Shown: positions 25,431 to 34,329 of the stretch, piece after piece
Layout of the letters: every line of letters starts with the position of its first letter
Position numbering within the stretch: position 1 is the stretch's first letter
Source: Bacteroidota bacterium
GTDB taxonomy: Bacteria > Bacteroidota > Bacteroidia > Bacteroidales > FEN-979
Direction of reading: 5' to 3'
DNA: 62,507 nt
Assembly (NCBI GenBank): GCA_026391835.1
Contig: JAPLDF010000010.1
Location: forward strand, 1-62,507
Notes under the pieces: generated by a model
Seen by the model: only the letters and a program-made list of their open reading frames with translations
The model's database searches: none
Told to the model about the DNA's origin: nothing
Position numbers and translations under genes: made by a program

Positions 25431-26312
25431 TCAAATTGAAAAATCAGGTTTTTTAAAAACCGGGGTCTCACCCGGGGGATATTCACGGATCTCTTTCAGC
25501 TGAAGGTTATTCAGCCCTTCGGGTTCCTGTCCGGTGGATTTACACAGGAAATAGATCTTTGATGATTTTGCAAGAATATCAAGGTTGTCAAAGGCTTCTG
25601 ACAGCGTCCTGGCAACGGTCATACAGCCATGCTTCTCCCACAGGACCACCTTATGGTTCTCAAATCCTTTCAGGGTAGCCATGGCAATGCTTTCGGTACC
25701 CGGAATGGTATATGGTATAAAACCCACCCCGTCGGGAAGAAAAAGGATGGTTTCGGGGTGCATCCCCCACAGCAGTGAATTCACAGCCTTTTCCGAAGTG
25801 AACTGCGCAAGTTGTGTAAGAGCAATCAGTTCGGTAACATGGGCATGCAGGACGACTTTGTCCGGCGATTTTTTTTGCAACAGCTGCTGCTGTATTGCCA
25901 GGTGCGTTGGCAGTTCTGAAGTTGGTCTTGCAGAAGTGTCGCCGGGATTTTCGTCGATGAGGTGGTAGGCGGATCCCGACTCATTTACATAAACAAAACA
26001 GACATTTTCAACAGGATTATTGGCCATATCGCGCATCCGCGTTCCTGTGCCGCTCAGTAAAAACAAGGTACGGGCCAGGTCGGGATATTGTTTTACCAGA
26101 GGGAAGAAAGGGTAGAAAGAGAGGCAGTCAAGTTCTTTGGTGGTAAACAGCCCGGTGACATTGATCGAAAAATTGCCGGCATTTCGCTCTGCCCAGCCAC
26201 GATCCCACAAAATCTGCGCGATGGCGGAAATCTGCAGGAATTCGGCCGCAAGTTCATTTTTCTGAAAAATGTCGTTCGCGGGGCTTATCTGGCGTTCGAT
26301 CTTTCCACTCAT
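25431..26312 (-). CDS. rhaD: class II aldolase, rhamnulose-1-phosphate aldolase type
   Basis: A 293-aa zinc aldolase resembling RhaD of E. coli (274 aa). Matching features are WDRGWAERNAGNFS near 36-49, the SGTGTRMRD loop, catalytic E133 in RPTSELPTH, the zinc ligands H156 and H158 (HAHVTELIALT), H228 in LWEKHG, and LPDGVGFIPYTIPGT. RhaD cleaves L-rhamnulose 1-phosphate to dihydroxyacetone phosphate and lactaldehyde. No rhaA, rhaB or rhaT gene is nearby, so it may be an orphan or act on a related sugar phosphate. It overlaps the tadA gene by four bases (26309-26312), so translation is coupled to tadA. Confidence 0.8.
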   Translation of the reverse strand: MSGKIERQISPANDIFQKNELAAEFLQISAIAQILWDRGWAERNAGNFSINVTGLFTTKELDCLSFYPFFPLVKQYPDLARTLFLLSGTGTRMRDMANNPVENVCFVYVNESGSAYHLIDENPGDTSARPTSELPTHLAIQQQLLQKKSPDKVVLHAHVTELIALTQLAQFTSEKAVNSLLWGMHPETILFLPDGVGFIPYTIPGTESIAMATLKGFENHKVVLWEKHGCMTVARTLSEAFDNLDILAKSSKIYFLCKSTGQEPEGLNNLQLKEIREYPPGETPVFKKPDFSI

Positions 26313-26767
26313 GACCGTTTGTTTTTAAAAAAATTCTTAAGAAGAAGGCTGCACTCTTCAGCCAGCACCCCCGAGGCAACTTGCGTTTTCGGATGCAACA
26401 AGGGATACCCTGCCAGGAGATATCCTCTTTTTTCATCGGAAGTGCCGTAAATAATTCCACCGAGTTGCGTCCAGAAAGCTGCTCCTGCGCACATCACGCA
26501 AGGTTCCAATGTTACAAAAAGCGTGCATTCGTCAAGGTATTTTCCACCCAGGTATCCGGCGGCGGCTGTAAACGCCTGCATCTCGGCATGGGCGGTTGCG
26601 TCGTTGAGCGTTTCGGTAAGGTTGTGGGCCCGGGCAATGATCGTGCGGTTGCACACAACCACGGCACCCACAGGGACCTCGTCTCTGTCGTAGGCTTTTT
26701 GAGCCTCTTTCAGCGCTTCGTTCATGTAATATTCCGGAGAGAAGATCGGGTAGGTTTTTATGCTCAT
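26309..26767 (-). CDS. tadA: tRNA-specific adenosine deaminase
   Basis: A 152-aa zinc deaminase. H60 and E62 (ATAHAEMQAF) and the Cys pair C90/C93 (EPCVMCAGA) are in the correct order, and VPVGAVVV precedes them. TadA converts A34 to inosine in tRNA-Arg. It reads into the RhaD-type aldolase gene with a four-base overlap. A heptamer array lies upstream, between it and the beta-propeller gene. Confidence 0.93.
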   Translation of the reverse strand: MSIKTYPIFSPEYYMNEALKEAQKAYDRDEVPVGAVVVCNRTIIARAHNLTETLNDATAHAEMQAFTAAAGYLGGKYLDECTLFVTLEPCVMCAGAAFWTQLGGIIYGTSDEKRGYLLAGYPLLHPKTQVASGVLAEECSLLLKNFFKNKRS

Positions 26768-26771
26768 GACA

Positions 26772-26820
26772 ACATTACAAGTGACAAGTTACAAATGACA
26801 AATGACAAGTGACAAGTGAT
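26772..26820. repeat. heptamer tandem array (AAGTGAC type)
   Basis: Seven units of seven bases run head to tail: ACATTAC, AAGTGAC, AAGTTAC, AAATGAC, AAATGAC, AAGTGAC, AAGTGAT. The array fills almost the whole gap between two minus-strand genes. Confidence 0.9.
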
Positions 26821-26822
26821 CG

Positions 26823-29588
26823 TTAATAAAGGATTGTTTTGCGGCTGACCAGGGTTTTTTCGTCGTTTTTCAGTATTACAAGGTAGGTTCCTTTCGGTAG
26901 GCTTTCAATGTTGACCTGTTTGCTGAAATAACCGGCCGATGCGGCCTGTGTTTCCTGGTAAACCATTTTGCCTGTCAGGTTGGTCACCGACAGGTTCACA
27001 TTGCCCGGCTGATCAAGGAATGCTGAAATCCTGACCTGCCCCTTCGATGGATTCGGGAACACAGATAAGGCTTCTTCCAATTTCTCCTGGCGGCCGGTCG
27101 AAATATCCCAGGTCATGGTAAACAGGCCACGACCGTGTGTGGCTGCAAGTACCATGTTGTCGGATTTCCTGATCTGAAGCATGTCAACCCGCACATTGGC
27201 CATTCCGTAGTTAACCGGTGTCCAGATGACAGGTGTCCTGAAAAGGCCGGTGCATTCCCATACACCTGTTTCGGTAGCAAGTAGTGCCTGGCTGTTGTTT
27301 TGCGGATGAAACAATCCCCAGCGCACGGGCATGTCGGGAAGGTTGCCTTCGATGTCCTGCCATGATTGCCCCCCATTGGCAGTGATCCAAACCGATGCAA
27401 CGCCGTAGTTTGAAAGTGTGACCATAAGCGTATCCTCCGATTTGCCAATGGCGATGGATGAAATGCTTGCAGCCGGAAAGGCAGTCCCGCCGATTTCGGT
27501 GACCACCGGTGTGTTGGTCTGGGCGTCCATGACTTTGAACAGCCTGCCCGATTCAGAACCCACGAACAAGGTTGATGTCCCGGAAGGCGAAAACGGTGAA
27601 TATTTGAGTGCAGTGAAGAATACTGTTGAGCCGGTGTTGAGGCTGACAAACGTTCCGTTGGTATTGTTGGGCAAATTGTCGAGCCTGAGAATTTTATCCT
27701 GGTAGTTGCCAACATAATCGGCCGCATTGCAGAACAGGAGTTTCAGCTTGTAATCCAGGTCGGCCGGGCTGACGAATGTTCCGCTCTGCCAGTTTCCAAT
27801 GGAGTTCTGAAAATTGCCATTGTTGAAAACCGTGTAGTTGTTATAATAATACGAAGTGATCGACATGGCCGGATCGGTTTCATCGAAAAAACAATAGGCG
27901 CCATCCCCGCCGGTTACCATGTCATAGATTGTAAGCGGTGTTCCGTTGTACAGGAGGCTGCCGTTATCCTGCAACCCGCCATAATATTTATCGATGCCCG
28001 CACCGGGATGAATCGCACAGGTGTAGTATTGCAAGGTGGAGTATTCCTTGTTGTGTTCTTCAATGACGGGTGCGGGACTTGTGCCGCCTGATGTATAAAA
28101 TACACCTCCGTCGGTGCCAAATAACATTTCGGTTGACGAACCGGGTTTATACACGATGGTGTGCTGGTCGGCATGGATGTATTGCGGACCCCCGCCACTG
28201 TACATCAGTGACCAGTCGGAAACCCTTTTCCAGCTGGTTCCGCCATCAGTTGATTTATGAACATCAAGTCCGCCGATATATAGGCTGTTGGCATTGTTCG
28301 GGTCCACGGCAATGTCGAGGGCATGCCAGGCGATGGTTGCAAAGTTGCTGCCTGAAGTGAGATCGAGCGGCAATGATTTTTTCACCCAGGTTGCTCCCTT
28401 GTCTCCCGACCTGAGAATATGGTCGCAGTTGAAATAGTTAAATCCATTGGCTGGATTTACATAACCGCTTGCGATCAATGCATATACAATGTTTTCGTTG
28501 GACGGTGCCGTTCCCAATACCACCCTGCCGGGGATGTTGTTGGTGCCGCTGGCAAGGATTTCTGCCTGGTACTGGCTGTTTACGGTCCATTGAAGGCCAT
28601 CATCGGAGGATAAAAGCACGGCAGCGCCTTTGCCGTCGAGGTTGGGGCGGGTGCCCACATAGAGCCGGTTGTCTGCGCCCAGCGCGATGTCGGAGACACA
28701 ATATGGTACCGTTGAACCCGGAATGAATGGCAATACCTGCTGCCATGTGGCACCCCCGTTTACCGACCGGAACAATCCGTCGGAAGGGGTGCCCTGATGC
28801 TGGCTTCCCATGTACAAACCTGAAGCGACGCCGGCATAGATCACGCTGAAGCCATTTTCGTTGCGCACAACGATATCGGTTACATAGGCAAACTGTTCGG
28901 TGCCTGCGAGGTGATACCACGACGCTCCTCCATCATCGGAACGCCCGATGCCAAAGCCCAGCCCTGAACTTTCCCGGTAGGTTTGCATGGCGGTTTCCAC
29001 CTCCCCGGTACCAACGAAAAAAGTCTGCGGATGGTTCGGATCATATGCCAGGCAACGAATGGCGAGGGTACCCCAGAAATCACCCACCGGCACCCACGGA
29101 CTAATGGCACTTTCAATATTGTTGTTATACCACAAGCCGCCTGTGACGCCGCCGGCCCACACTTTTTTATGGGTGGCATCATTTGGATCGTACATGATCG
29201 CACGGGTACGGCCTCCCATGTCGGAGGGATATCCCTGCCAGGTAACCTGGCTGCTTTGTTTCATGGAGGAGAGATGCCGGGTGGTTTCCATTGCAGCAGT
29301 AAGCCGCTGGCGGGGCACGGTGCGCGTTGAGGGGTCAAAGGTCATCAGGAAATCATGAAATGCCGCGATATCCGGTTCATCGGCAGCCTTTTCTTTTTCC
29401 GGGTCACAAACAGCCATTGCCGGTGCCGACATGTTCAGCTTGTTCAGCATCAGCTCCTGTTTTTTGCGCTTATCCCCGTCGGTCCGTTTATGCCGGTTCA
29501 GCAAGATGAATCCGGCACTCAGAATAAACCAGACGATCAGTCCCGGAATAATGATCCGTGTTAAAAAAAAGATAAAATTCTTTTTCAT
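26823..29588 (-). CDS. sortilin-like beta-propeller surface protein with T9SS sorting domain
   Basis: A 921-aa protein. A hydrophobic N-terminal helix (residues about 9-30) acts as signal or anchor. Residues about 100-840 form BNR/VPS10-type repeats with recurring S-x-D-x-G-x-x-W motifs (SDDGGASWYHL, SVNGGATWQQV, SGDKGATWVKK), one or two beta-propellers. The last 75 residues (SVFPNPSKGQVRIS; VTNLTGKMVYQET; SLPKGTYLVILK) are a T9SS type A sorting domain. The protein is exported through the outer membrane and is probably an adhesive or glycan-related surface protein. Ligand unknown. Confidence 0.85.
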   Translation of the reverse strand: MKKNFIFFLTRIIIPGLIVWFILSAGFILLNRHKRTDGDKRKKQELMLNKLNMSAPAMAVCDPEKEKAADEPDIAAFHDFLMTFDPSTRTVPRQRLTAAMETTRHLSSMKQSSQVTWQGYPSDMGGRTRAIMYDPNDATHKKVWAGGVTGGLWYNNNIESAISPWVPVGDFWGTLAIRCLAYDPNHPQTFFVGTGEVETAMQTYRESSGLGFGIGRSDDGGASWYHLAGTEQFAYVTDIVVRNENGFSVIYAGVASGLYMGSQHQGTPSDGLFRSVNGGATWQQVLPFIPGSTVPYCVSDIALGADNRLYVGTRPNLDGKGAAVLLSSDDGLQWTVNSQYQAEILASGTNNIPGRVVLGTAPSNENIVYALIASGYVNPANGFNYFNCDHILRSGDKGATWVKKSLPLDLTSGSNFATIAWHALDIAVDPNNANSLYIGGLDVHKSTDGGTSWKRVSDWSLMYSGGGPQYIHADQHTIVYKPGSSTEMLFGTDGGVFYTSGGTSPAPVIEEHNKEYSTLQYYTCAIHPGAGIDKYYGGLQDNGSLLYNGTPLTIYDMVTGGDGAYCFFDETDPAMSITSYYYNNYTVFNNGNFQNSIGNWQSGTFVSPADLDYKLKLLFCNAADYVGNYQDKILRLDNLPNNTNGTFVSLNTGSTVFFTALKYSPFSPSGTSTLFVGSESGRLFKVMDAQTNTPVVTEIGGTAFPAASISSIAIGKSEDTLMVTLSNYGVASVWITANGGQSWQDIEGNLPDMPVRWGLFHPQNNSQALLATETGVWECTGLFRTPVIWTPVNYGMANVRVDMLQIRKSDNMVLAATHGRGLFTMTWDISTGRQEKLEEALSVFPNPSKGQVRISAFLDQPGNVNLSVTNLTGKMVYQETQAASAGYFSKQVNIESLPKGTYLVILKNDEKTLVSRKTILY

Positions 29589-29634
29589 GAGGAGAGCTCC
29601 GGTATTTGTTACAACATCTTGAAAATTTGAAATA

Positions 29635-29642
29635 CAAATTTA
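29635..29642 (-). promoter_or_regulatory. -7 box of the beta-propeller gene
   Basis: On the minus strand this reads TAAATTTG, a perfect TAnnTTTG, about 47 bases before the start codon at 29588. Confidence 0.4.
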
Positions 29643-29665
29643 GTGATTTTTTGTCGGTGCTTGTC

Positions 29666-29715
29666 GGGGTGGGTTCATAACCCACCCCGATATGGGTGGG
29701 TTATGAACCCACCCC
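29666..29715. repeat. near-perfect 50-bp palindrome, cruciform-capable
   Basis: Two 22-base arms (29666-29687 and 29694-29715) are exact reverse complements around a six-base CGATAT loop. Each arm is itself a small hairpin: GGGTGGGTT, CAT, AACCCACCC. It lies just after the truB stop (29727, minus strand) and upstream of the next gene, where it could act as a terminator or mRNA stabiliser; there is no T-run, so termination is uncertain. Confidence 0.9.
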
Positions 29716-29726
29716 TGCTGACTATT

Positions 29727-30452
29727 TCAATGAATTGTCGTGGTATCGGGTAGCATCTTTTCAAAATCGCTGAGGTCATATGCATCCCGGAGGTGGAAGG
29801 TGCCGATCCGGGTGCGGCAGAGGGCGGTCAGGTAGGCCCCGGAGCCCAGCAGTTCACCGAAATCGCGGGCAAGCGAGCGGATGTAAGTTCCTTTGCTGCA
29901 GACCACCCTGAAGTCGACATCCGGCAACTCAACCCGGGTAATTTCAAATGCCGAAATTGTGACCTGCCGCGCCTTGATCTCCACGCTGATATCCTTTCGT
30001 GCCGATTCATAGGCGCGTTTCCCATCGACTTTTATCGCGGAAAACTGGGGTGGCACCTGGTCAAACGTGGTGGTGAAGTGTTCTGCCGCATCCTGGATCA
30101 TCTTCCTCAACGCCAGGGTGTCGCAACCCGTCAGGTTATCAAGAGGGTAGGTGTTGTCAATGGGTGTTTCGAGATCGAACGAAGGAGTGGTAGCCCCCAG
30201 CCGAAAGGTGCCGGTGTACTCTTTCTCGAGCCCCTGGAATTCATCGATGCGCCGTGTGAATTTCCCGGTGCATAGGATAAGCAGGCCAGTGGCAAGCGGG
30301 TCCAGTGTGCCGGCATGGCCGATTTTTATCTTCCGGACACCCATGCGTTGCCGGATCACACTGCGCAACTTACCAACCACATCAAAAGATGTCCAGGTAT
30401 AGGGTTTGTTGATCAGGAGGATCTCTCCCTGTTCAAACTGAAAAGACATCAC
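29727..30452 (-). CDS. truB: tRNA pseudouridine-55 synthase
   Basis: A 241-aa enzyme with the catalytic Asp in [14 protein letters not shown] (D51), the [11 protein letters not shown] start motif, [15 protein letters not shown], and [16 protein letters not shown]. It makes pseudouridine at position 55 of the T-loop in tRNA. Its start overlaps the uppP stop by four bases, so the two are translationally coupled. It is the last gene of the envelope operon. Confidence 0.95.
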   Translation of the reverse strand: MMSFQFEQGEILLINKPYTWTSFDVVGKLRSVIRQRMGVRKIKIGHAGTLDPLATGLLILCTGKFTRRIDEFQGLEKEYTGTFRLGATTPSFDLETPIDNTYPLDNLTGCDTLALRKMIQDAAEHFTTTFDQVPPQFSAIKVDGKRAYESARKDISVEIKARQVTISAFEITRVELPDVDFRVVCSKGTYIRSLARDFGELLGSGAYLTALCRTRIGTFHLRDAYDLSDFEKMLPDTTTIH

Positions 30453-31255
30453 TGGATCATTAGGCTGTGGCCTGTCAACAGGAAAACAATGAGGAACAGG
30501 CCAACCACGATGCGGTAATAACCGAATGCCTTGAATCCGTGTTTTGTCAGGAAGGTGATGAATGCCTTGATAGCCACGATGGCTACCAGGAAGCCCACCA
30601 GGTTTCCAAGGGCAAGCAGTTGAATGTTATGGGCGGTAAGCACGTCAGGATTTTCTTTCCAGGTATCCCACAGGCTTTTGGCAAAAGCGCCGGCCAGCGT
30701 GGGAACGGCCAGGAAAAAGGAGAACTCTGCGGCTGTTTTTCGTGTGAGTTTCTGCTGCATCCCGCCGATGATGGTTGCCGCGCTTCGGCTGAACCCGGGA
30801 AAGATGATGGAGAGCAGTTGAAATATCCCGATCCAGAGGGAGTTTTTGTAGGAAATATCCTCTTCCCGGTCGATGGTTGGCTTGTTGAACCACTTGTCGA
30901 CAAACAGGAGCAAAAACCCTCCCAGGAATAACACAATGGCAATAAAAAGCGGGGTTTCAAGTACCCGGTCTATGTGTTTCTTAAGAAGGATCCCGACAAA
31001 GGCCGCAGGCAAAAAGGCGATGAACAGCTTCAGGTAGAAACTGAATTTTTTGAAGTCCAGGAATTTTCGCCAGTAAAGAATGATGACAGATATAATGGTG
31101 CCAAACTGTATGTTTTCAATAAAAAGCTTGGTGAAAACACTCTTCTCGATCCCCAGGATGGCAGATGTAAGTGCCATATGGCCTGTGGAGGAAATTGGCA
31201 GGAATTCGGTAATTCCTTCAACGATGGCAATGATGATGGCCTGGATGACAGACAT
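30449..31255 (-). CDS. uppP: undecaprenyl-diphosphate phosphatase
   Basis: A 268-aa polytopic membrane enzyme that dephosphorylates undecaprenyl diphosphate so the carrier lipid can be reused in wall and O-antigen synthesis. It has the BacA family motifs [15 protein letters not shown] (residues 14-28) and [14 protein letters not shown] (about 156-169) with the conserved Glu and Arg. There are seven to eight hydrophobic segments. Its ATG overlaps the DUF3098 stop by one base (TAATG) and its stop overlaps truB. Confidence 0.95.
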   Translation of the reverse strand: MSVIQAIIIAIVEGITEFLPISSTGHMALTSAILGIEKSVFTKLFIENIQFGTIISVIILYWRKFLDFKKFSFYLKLFIAFLPAAFVGILLKKHIDRVLETPLFIAIVLFLGGFLLLFVDKWFNKPTIDREEDISYKNSLWIGIFQLLSIIFPGFSRSAATIIGGMQQKLTRKTAAEFSFFLAVPTLAGAFAKSLWDTWKENPDVLTAHNIQLLALGNLVGFLVAIVAIKAFITFLTKHGFKAFGYYRIVVGLFLIVFLLTGHSLMIQ

Positions 31256-31560
31256 TAATCTTTTGGTCTTTTCATGATGGCAAAGATCTCGATGACATAC
31301 CCGGTAAGGATAAGGATCGGGGCAAGGGTGATCCGCCGGAAACTGAAAATTTCGGGGTTGAACTTATTGGGATCGGTTGAACCGCCTCCAACCATCAGCA
31401 GGAAACCGGCTACGATGATTGCAAGTCCGATCAGCATGAGCTGGTAATTTTCTTTGCCGAAAGCAAATTCACCCACATTGGCCGGTTTCACCGTTTGTTC
31501 TTCACTCCTGGCTGGTTTTGCTGTTACCGGGGTTTTTGTTTGTGTCGGTTTTTTATCCAT
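31255..31560 (-). CDS. DUF3098 small membrane protein
   Basis: A 101-aa protein: a charged Lys/Thr/Pro-rich N-terminus (1-30), [19 protein letters not shown] starting near 34, and two membrane helices (about 39-58 and 78-95). The FGKENY and [21 protein letters not shown] signatures mark DUF3098. It sits between ftsX and uppP, a common Bacteroidota arrangement. No function is established. Confidence 0.88.
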   Translation of the reverse strand: MDKKPTQTKTPVTAKPARSEEQTVKPANVGEFAFGKENYQLMLIGLAIIVAGFLLMVGGGSTDPNKFNPEIFSFRRITLAPILILTGYVIEIFAIMKRPKD

Positions 31561-31606
31561 GATTCAAATGAAATTGGGGAGCAAAATTACAGAAAATTTA
31601 AGAATA

Positions 31607-32518
31607 TCAGGTATATAATAAATCGGTACGAATGCGGAGGTACTTGCGGACAGCCAGCCAGGTGGAAAACCAGGAGATCATGGCTCCCAGGATGAAAATG
31701 AATGCCACAAGGGCGATGAGCATGAAGGGATCCTGGAGTTCGACCAGTTCCGGGATCTCCTCGAGGGCAAAATAGGTGAGCAGCATCAGCATGAGCAGGG
31801 CGATGAAAGCGCTGATAAGTCCGTGAAGGATGCTGCGCCAGAGCATAGGCCGCCGGATGAATCCTTCGGTTGCCCCTACCAGCTGCATGCTTCGGATGAT
31901 AAACCGCCTGGAATACACAGCCAGCCTGATGGTGTTGTTGATGAGCACGATGGCGATGAACAGCAGGATGCCGCTGAATCCCAACAGGATAAGGCTGATC
32001 TTCTCGATGTTTTTGTTGATCGCATCCACGAGCGATTTCTGGTAATAGACCTCCTTGATTTCGGGGTTTGCCAGAAGCCGTTTTTCGATGACACGGAGCG
32101 TATCGGCATTGGCATAGGGGGCTTTGATCCGCAGGTCGATGCTGGGCAGCAATGGGTTATATCCGAGGAACCCAATAAAATCTTCGCCGAGTTCGGTCTT
32201 CAGCTTTTCAGCGGCACGCTCACGGGGAATGTATTCGCTAGACTTTACATAGTATTTTCCGTCGAGCGTCTTCTTCAGTTGCAAAATTCCTGCTTCATTA
32301 ACCCCTTCGCGGATCAGGATCGAAAAGCCGATGTTTTCCCTTACGTAATCCGACAGCATCCTGGCATGCAGGATGATCAACCCCAGCAATCCCATCAGGA
32401 AGAGGACCAGGGTGATGCTGATGATGGTGGTAAGCTGTGAGGTGGCGATCCGGCGCCGGTAATACCGTTCTTCGTGCTGACTCATGTGTGGCTTTAAATG
32501 CGAGCTAAAATTACTCAA
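31607..32518 (-). CDS. ftsX: cell division permease-like protein FtsX
   Basis: A 303-aa membrane protein with one N-terminal helix (about 28-52), an extracytoplasmic domain (about 55-170, with VIEKRLLANPEIKEVYYQ), then three helices in the FtsX/MacB permease fold (ILLGFSGILLFIAIVLINNT; LLMLMLLTYFALEEIP; ALVAFIFILGAMISWFSTW). It partners FtsE to control peptidoglycan hydrolases during division; ftsE is not in this window. It follows the AsmA-like gene by five bases and precedes DUF3098 by 46. Confidence 0.92.
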   Translation of the reverse strand: MSNFSSHLKPHMSQHEERYYRRRIATSQLTTIISITLVLFLMGLLGLIILHARMLSDYVRENIGFSILIREGVNEAGILQLKKTLDGKYYVKSSEYIPRERAAEKLKTELGEDFIGFLGYNPLLPSIDLRIKAPYANADTLRVIEKRLLANPEIKEVYYQKSLVDAINKNIEKISLILLGFSGILLFIAIVLINNTIRLAVYSRRFIIRSMQLVGATEGFIRRPMLWRSILHGLISAFIALLMLMLLTYFALEEIPELVELQDPFMLIALVAFIFILGAMISWFSTWLAVRKYLRIRTDLLYT

Positions 32519-32523
32519 AAATC

Positions 32524-34329
32524 CTACTGCTTCTTCTTTTTTTTCTCCTTCTTCTCCTGCTTGTTCGGCTCCTTCTTGCTCGTATCCTTCTTGTTGGCCT
32601 CCTTCTTCTCCTTCCTGTTCGCCTCCTTCACCTGCTGTTTTTCATCCCTGATCATATCTTTCTGCGCTTTGGAGTTAAATCCCATCGTGGATTTTAACCC
32701 GCTCAGTGCGCTTTTCCACAAAAAATTGATGATGCCTTTTTCCTTATCCCTGCTGAATTGTATGACCCCGGTTTTCATCTTCCCCGCTTTGGATGGGTTG
32801 CTGTTGTTAATGATCAGGTCGTTTGCCGCAAAATTGATGACGCCGGTTTTTATTTTGGTCCAGACCGTCTGTTTTTTATCGAGTACATCGACCGACAGGT
32901 TGTCATAATAGAAAAGAAGTTTTCCCGTTGAAACGTCTTCATTGGCATACACGAGGGGAACCTCGAGCTTTACCAGTTTGCCGCTCACCACCCTTGCAGG
33001 CAGCAGGTTTGAGAGCATCGGGTTGATTTCTGTCAGGTCAAGTGGTCCCATTGTGGCGGAAAAGGTAAAAGTATTTCGTTTGTCACCGAAAAAGAAGCGG
33101 ACCGAAATGTCAAGCTTCCCTTTTCCCATCAGGCTGGCAGTTCCCTTCAATTCTGAAACCAGTCCTGCATTCAGCAATACCGAATCGTTGGTCAGGCCGG
33201 TCAGGGAGGCGCTCATGTTGTCAAAGAAAAGAGTTCCGGGCGTTTCGCCTGTTTGCTCAGCATAGGATGCTTTTCCGTGTTTCAGCACCAACGTGTCGAT
33301 GCGGAGGTACGTTTTCAGGTTCCTGACAGCGTCCTGGGGCATGGGGGGCTTAAAACCGGGCCGGGGAGCAATGCGTTTGTCGCGGTAATCGTCGAGCAGC
33401 AGGGAGTCAATTTCAACCAGTTCCGCCTGCATCTTTCCTTCAAATAAAAGCTTGCGGAAGTTCATATGATGAAACCGCAGGTGGTTGATGCGTATGTCCA
33501 TCCAGTCGGTTTGATAGCCCAGTTTCCGCGTATAATCATGCTTGTTAAACATGGGCTCCAGGTGGAAATCCTTTATATAAACATCTTCAGATCCCGAAGA
33601 AAGCCCGATCTCGCCAAACGAAAGTGTGTTCATCCCGTTCTTCATAGGCAGGCTGTACGCCCCCAGCGTGATGCTGATATCATCGGCATTGAAAAGCCTT
33701 TTCTGTCCCTGGTGCGCCGAATCAACAAGTATGTTCCTTACGGAGATGTTGCAGACGGGAAACGAATTCCGGGTGATTGAATCCTTGCTGCAATCGACAA
33801 AATCAAGTTTTGCATTTTCGATGAGGAACTCCTTTACCGCGATGGATGTCAACCCTTTGGGCAAAGGAATGGACGTCATTTTCTCCTTTTTCTTGTCTTC
33901 ACTGCTTTTCGGAGGGATCCGCATGCGAAACACGGTGATTTCGGGGCCGATGAACCGGATGCGCTGCATTTCGATCTTCCGGTTCTTCACGGCATCCATC
34001 ACATGGAAACCCCTGATCCGGAACTGGTTGATGGTAAGGCGGATCAACAGCGGAGAAAGGGTGTCGGTAGTTGAATGCGCCCGGTAAAAGGCGGTATCGG
34101 GCAGCAGGGAGAACCGGTCGATGGTGAGGTTCCCTGCAACAAGGTTCAGGTAGAGGTTCCCGATTTCAGCCTTGTAGAGGCCGTTACTCTCCCGGCTTAC
34201 TGTTTCGGTGATGTAGTTGCGGAGGATCTTTGCATAATAGAAATATCCAACGGCAAAAAAGGCGCCGGCCAGAAGTATCAATACAGCCAGGACCCAGAGG
34301 ACGATTTTACGAATCGTTTTTCCTTTCAT
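32524..34329 (-). CDS. AsmA-like protein, short paralog with Lys-rich tail
   Basis: A 601-aa protein anchored by one N-terminal membrane helix (about 10-32), followed by a long beta-strand-rich periplasmic part with short repeated hydrophobic/polar strands, as in AsmA/DUF748 proteins. The C-terminal half is homologous to the neighbouring 1316-aa protein: YAEQTGETPGTLFFDNM here versus YEEQTGDEPGRVFFDRM there, and FLWKSALSGLKS versus FVWKSLLSGIKS. The last 45 residues are almost pure Lys/Glu/Asn (KEANKKDTSKKEPNKQEKKE), an unusual tail. It overlaps the preceding gene by four bases (34326-34329). AsmA proteins are thought to bridge the periplasm for lipid transport or outer-membrane maintenance. 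Confidence 0.8.
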   Translation of the reverse strand: MKGKTIRKIVLWVLAVLILLAGAFFAVGYFYYAKILRNYITETVSRESNGLYKAEIGNLYLNLVAGNLTIDRFSLLPDTAFYRAHSTTDTLSPLLIRLTINQFRIRGFHVMDAVKNRKIEMQRIRFIGPEITVFRMRIPPKSSEDKKKEKMTSIPLPKGLTSIAVKEFLIENAKLDFVDCSKDSITRNSFPVCNISVRNILVDSAHQGQKRLFNADDISITLGAYSLPMKNGMNTLSFGEIGLSSGSEDVYIKDFHLEPMFNKHDYTRKLGYQTDWMDIRINHLRFHHMNFRKLLFEGKMQAELVEIDSLLLDDYRDKRIAPRPGFKPPMPQDAVRNLKTYLRIDTLVLKHGKASYAEQTGETPGTLFFDNMSASLTGLTNDSVLLNAGLVSELKGTASLMGKGKLDISVRFFFGDKRNTFTFSATMGPLDLTEINPMLSNLLPARVVSGKLVKLEVPLVYANEDVSTGKLLFYYDNLSVDVLDKKQTVWTKIKTGVINFAANDLIINNSNPSKAGKMKTGVIQFSRDKEKGIINFLWKSALSGLKSTMGFNSKAQKDMIRDEKQQVKEANRKEKKEANKKDTSKKEPNKQEKKEKKKKKQ

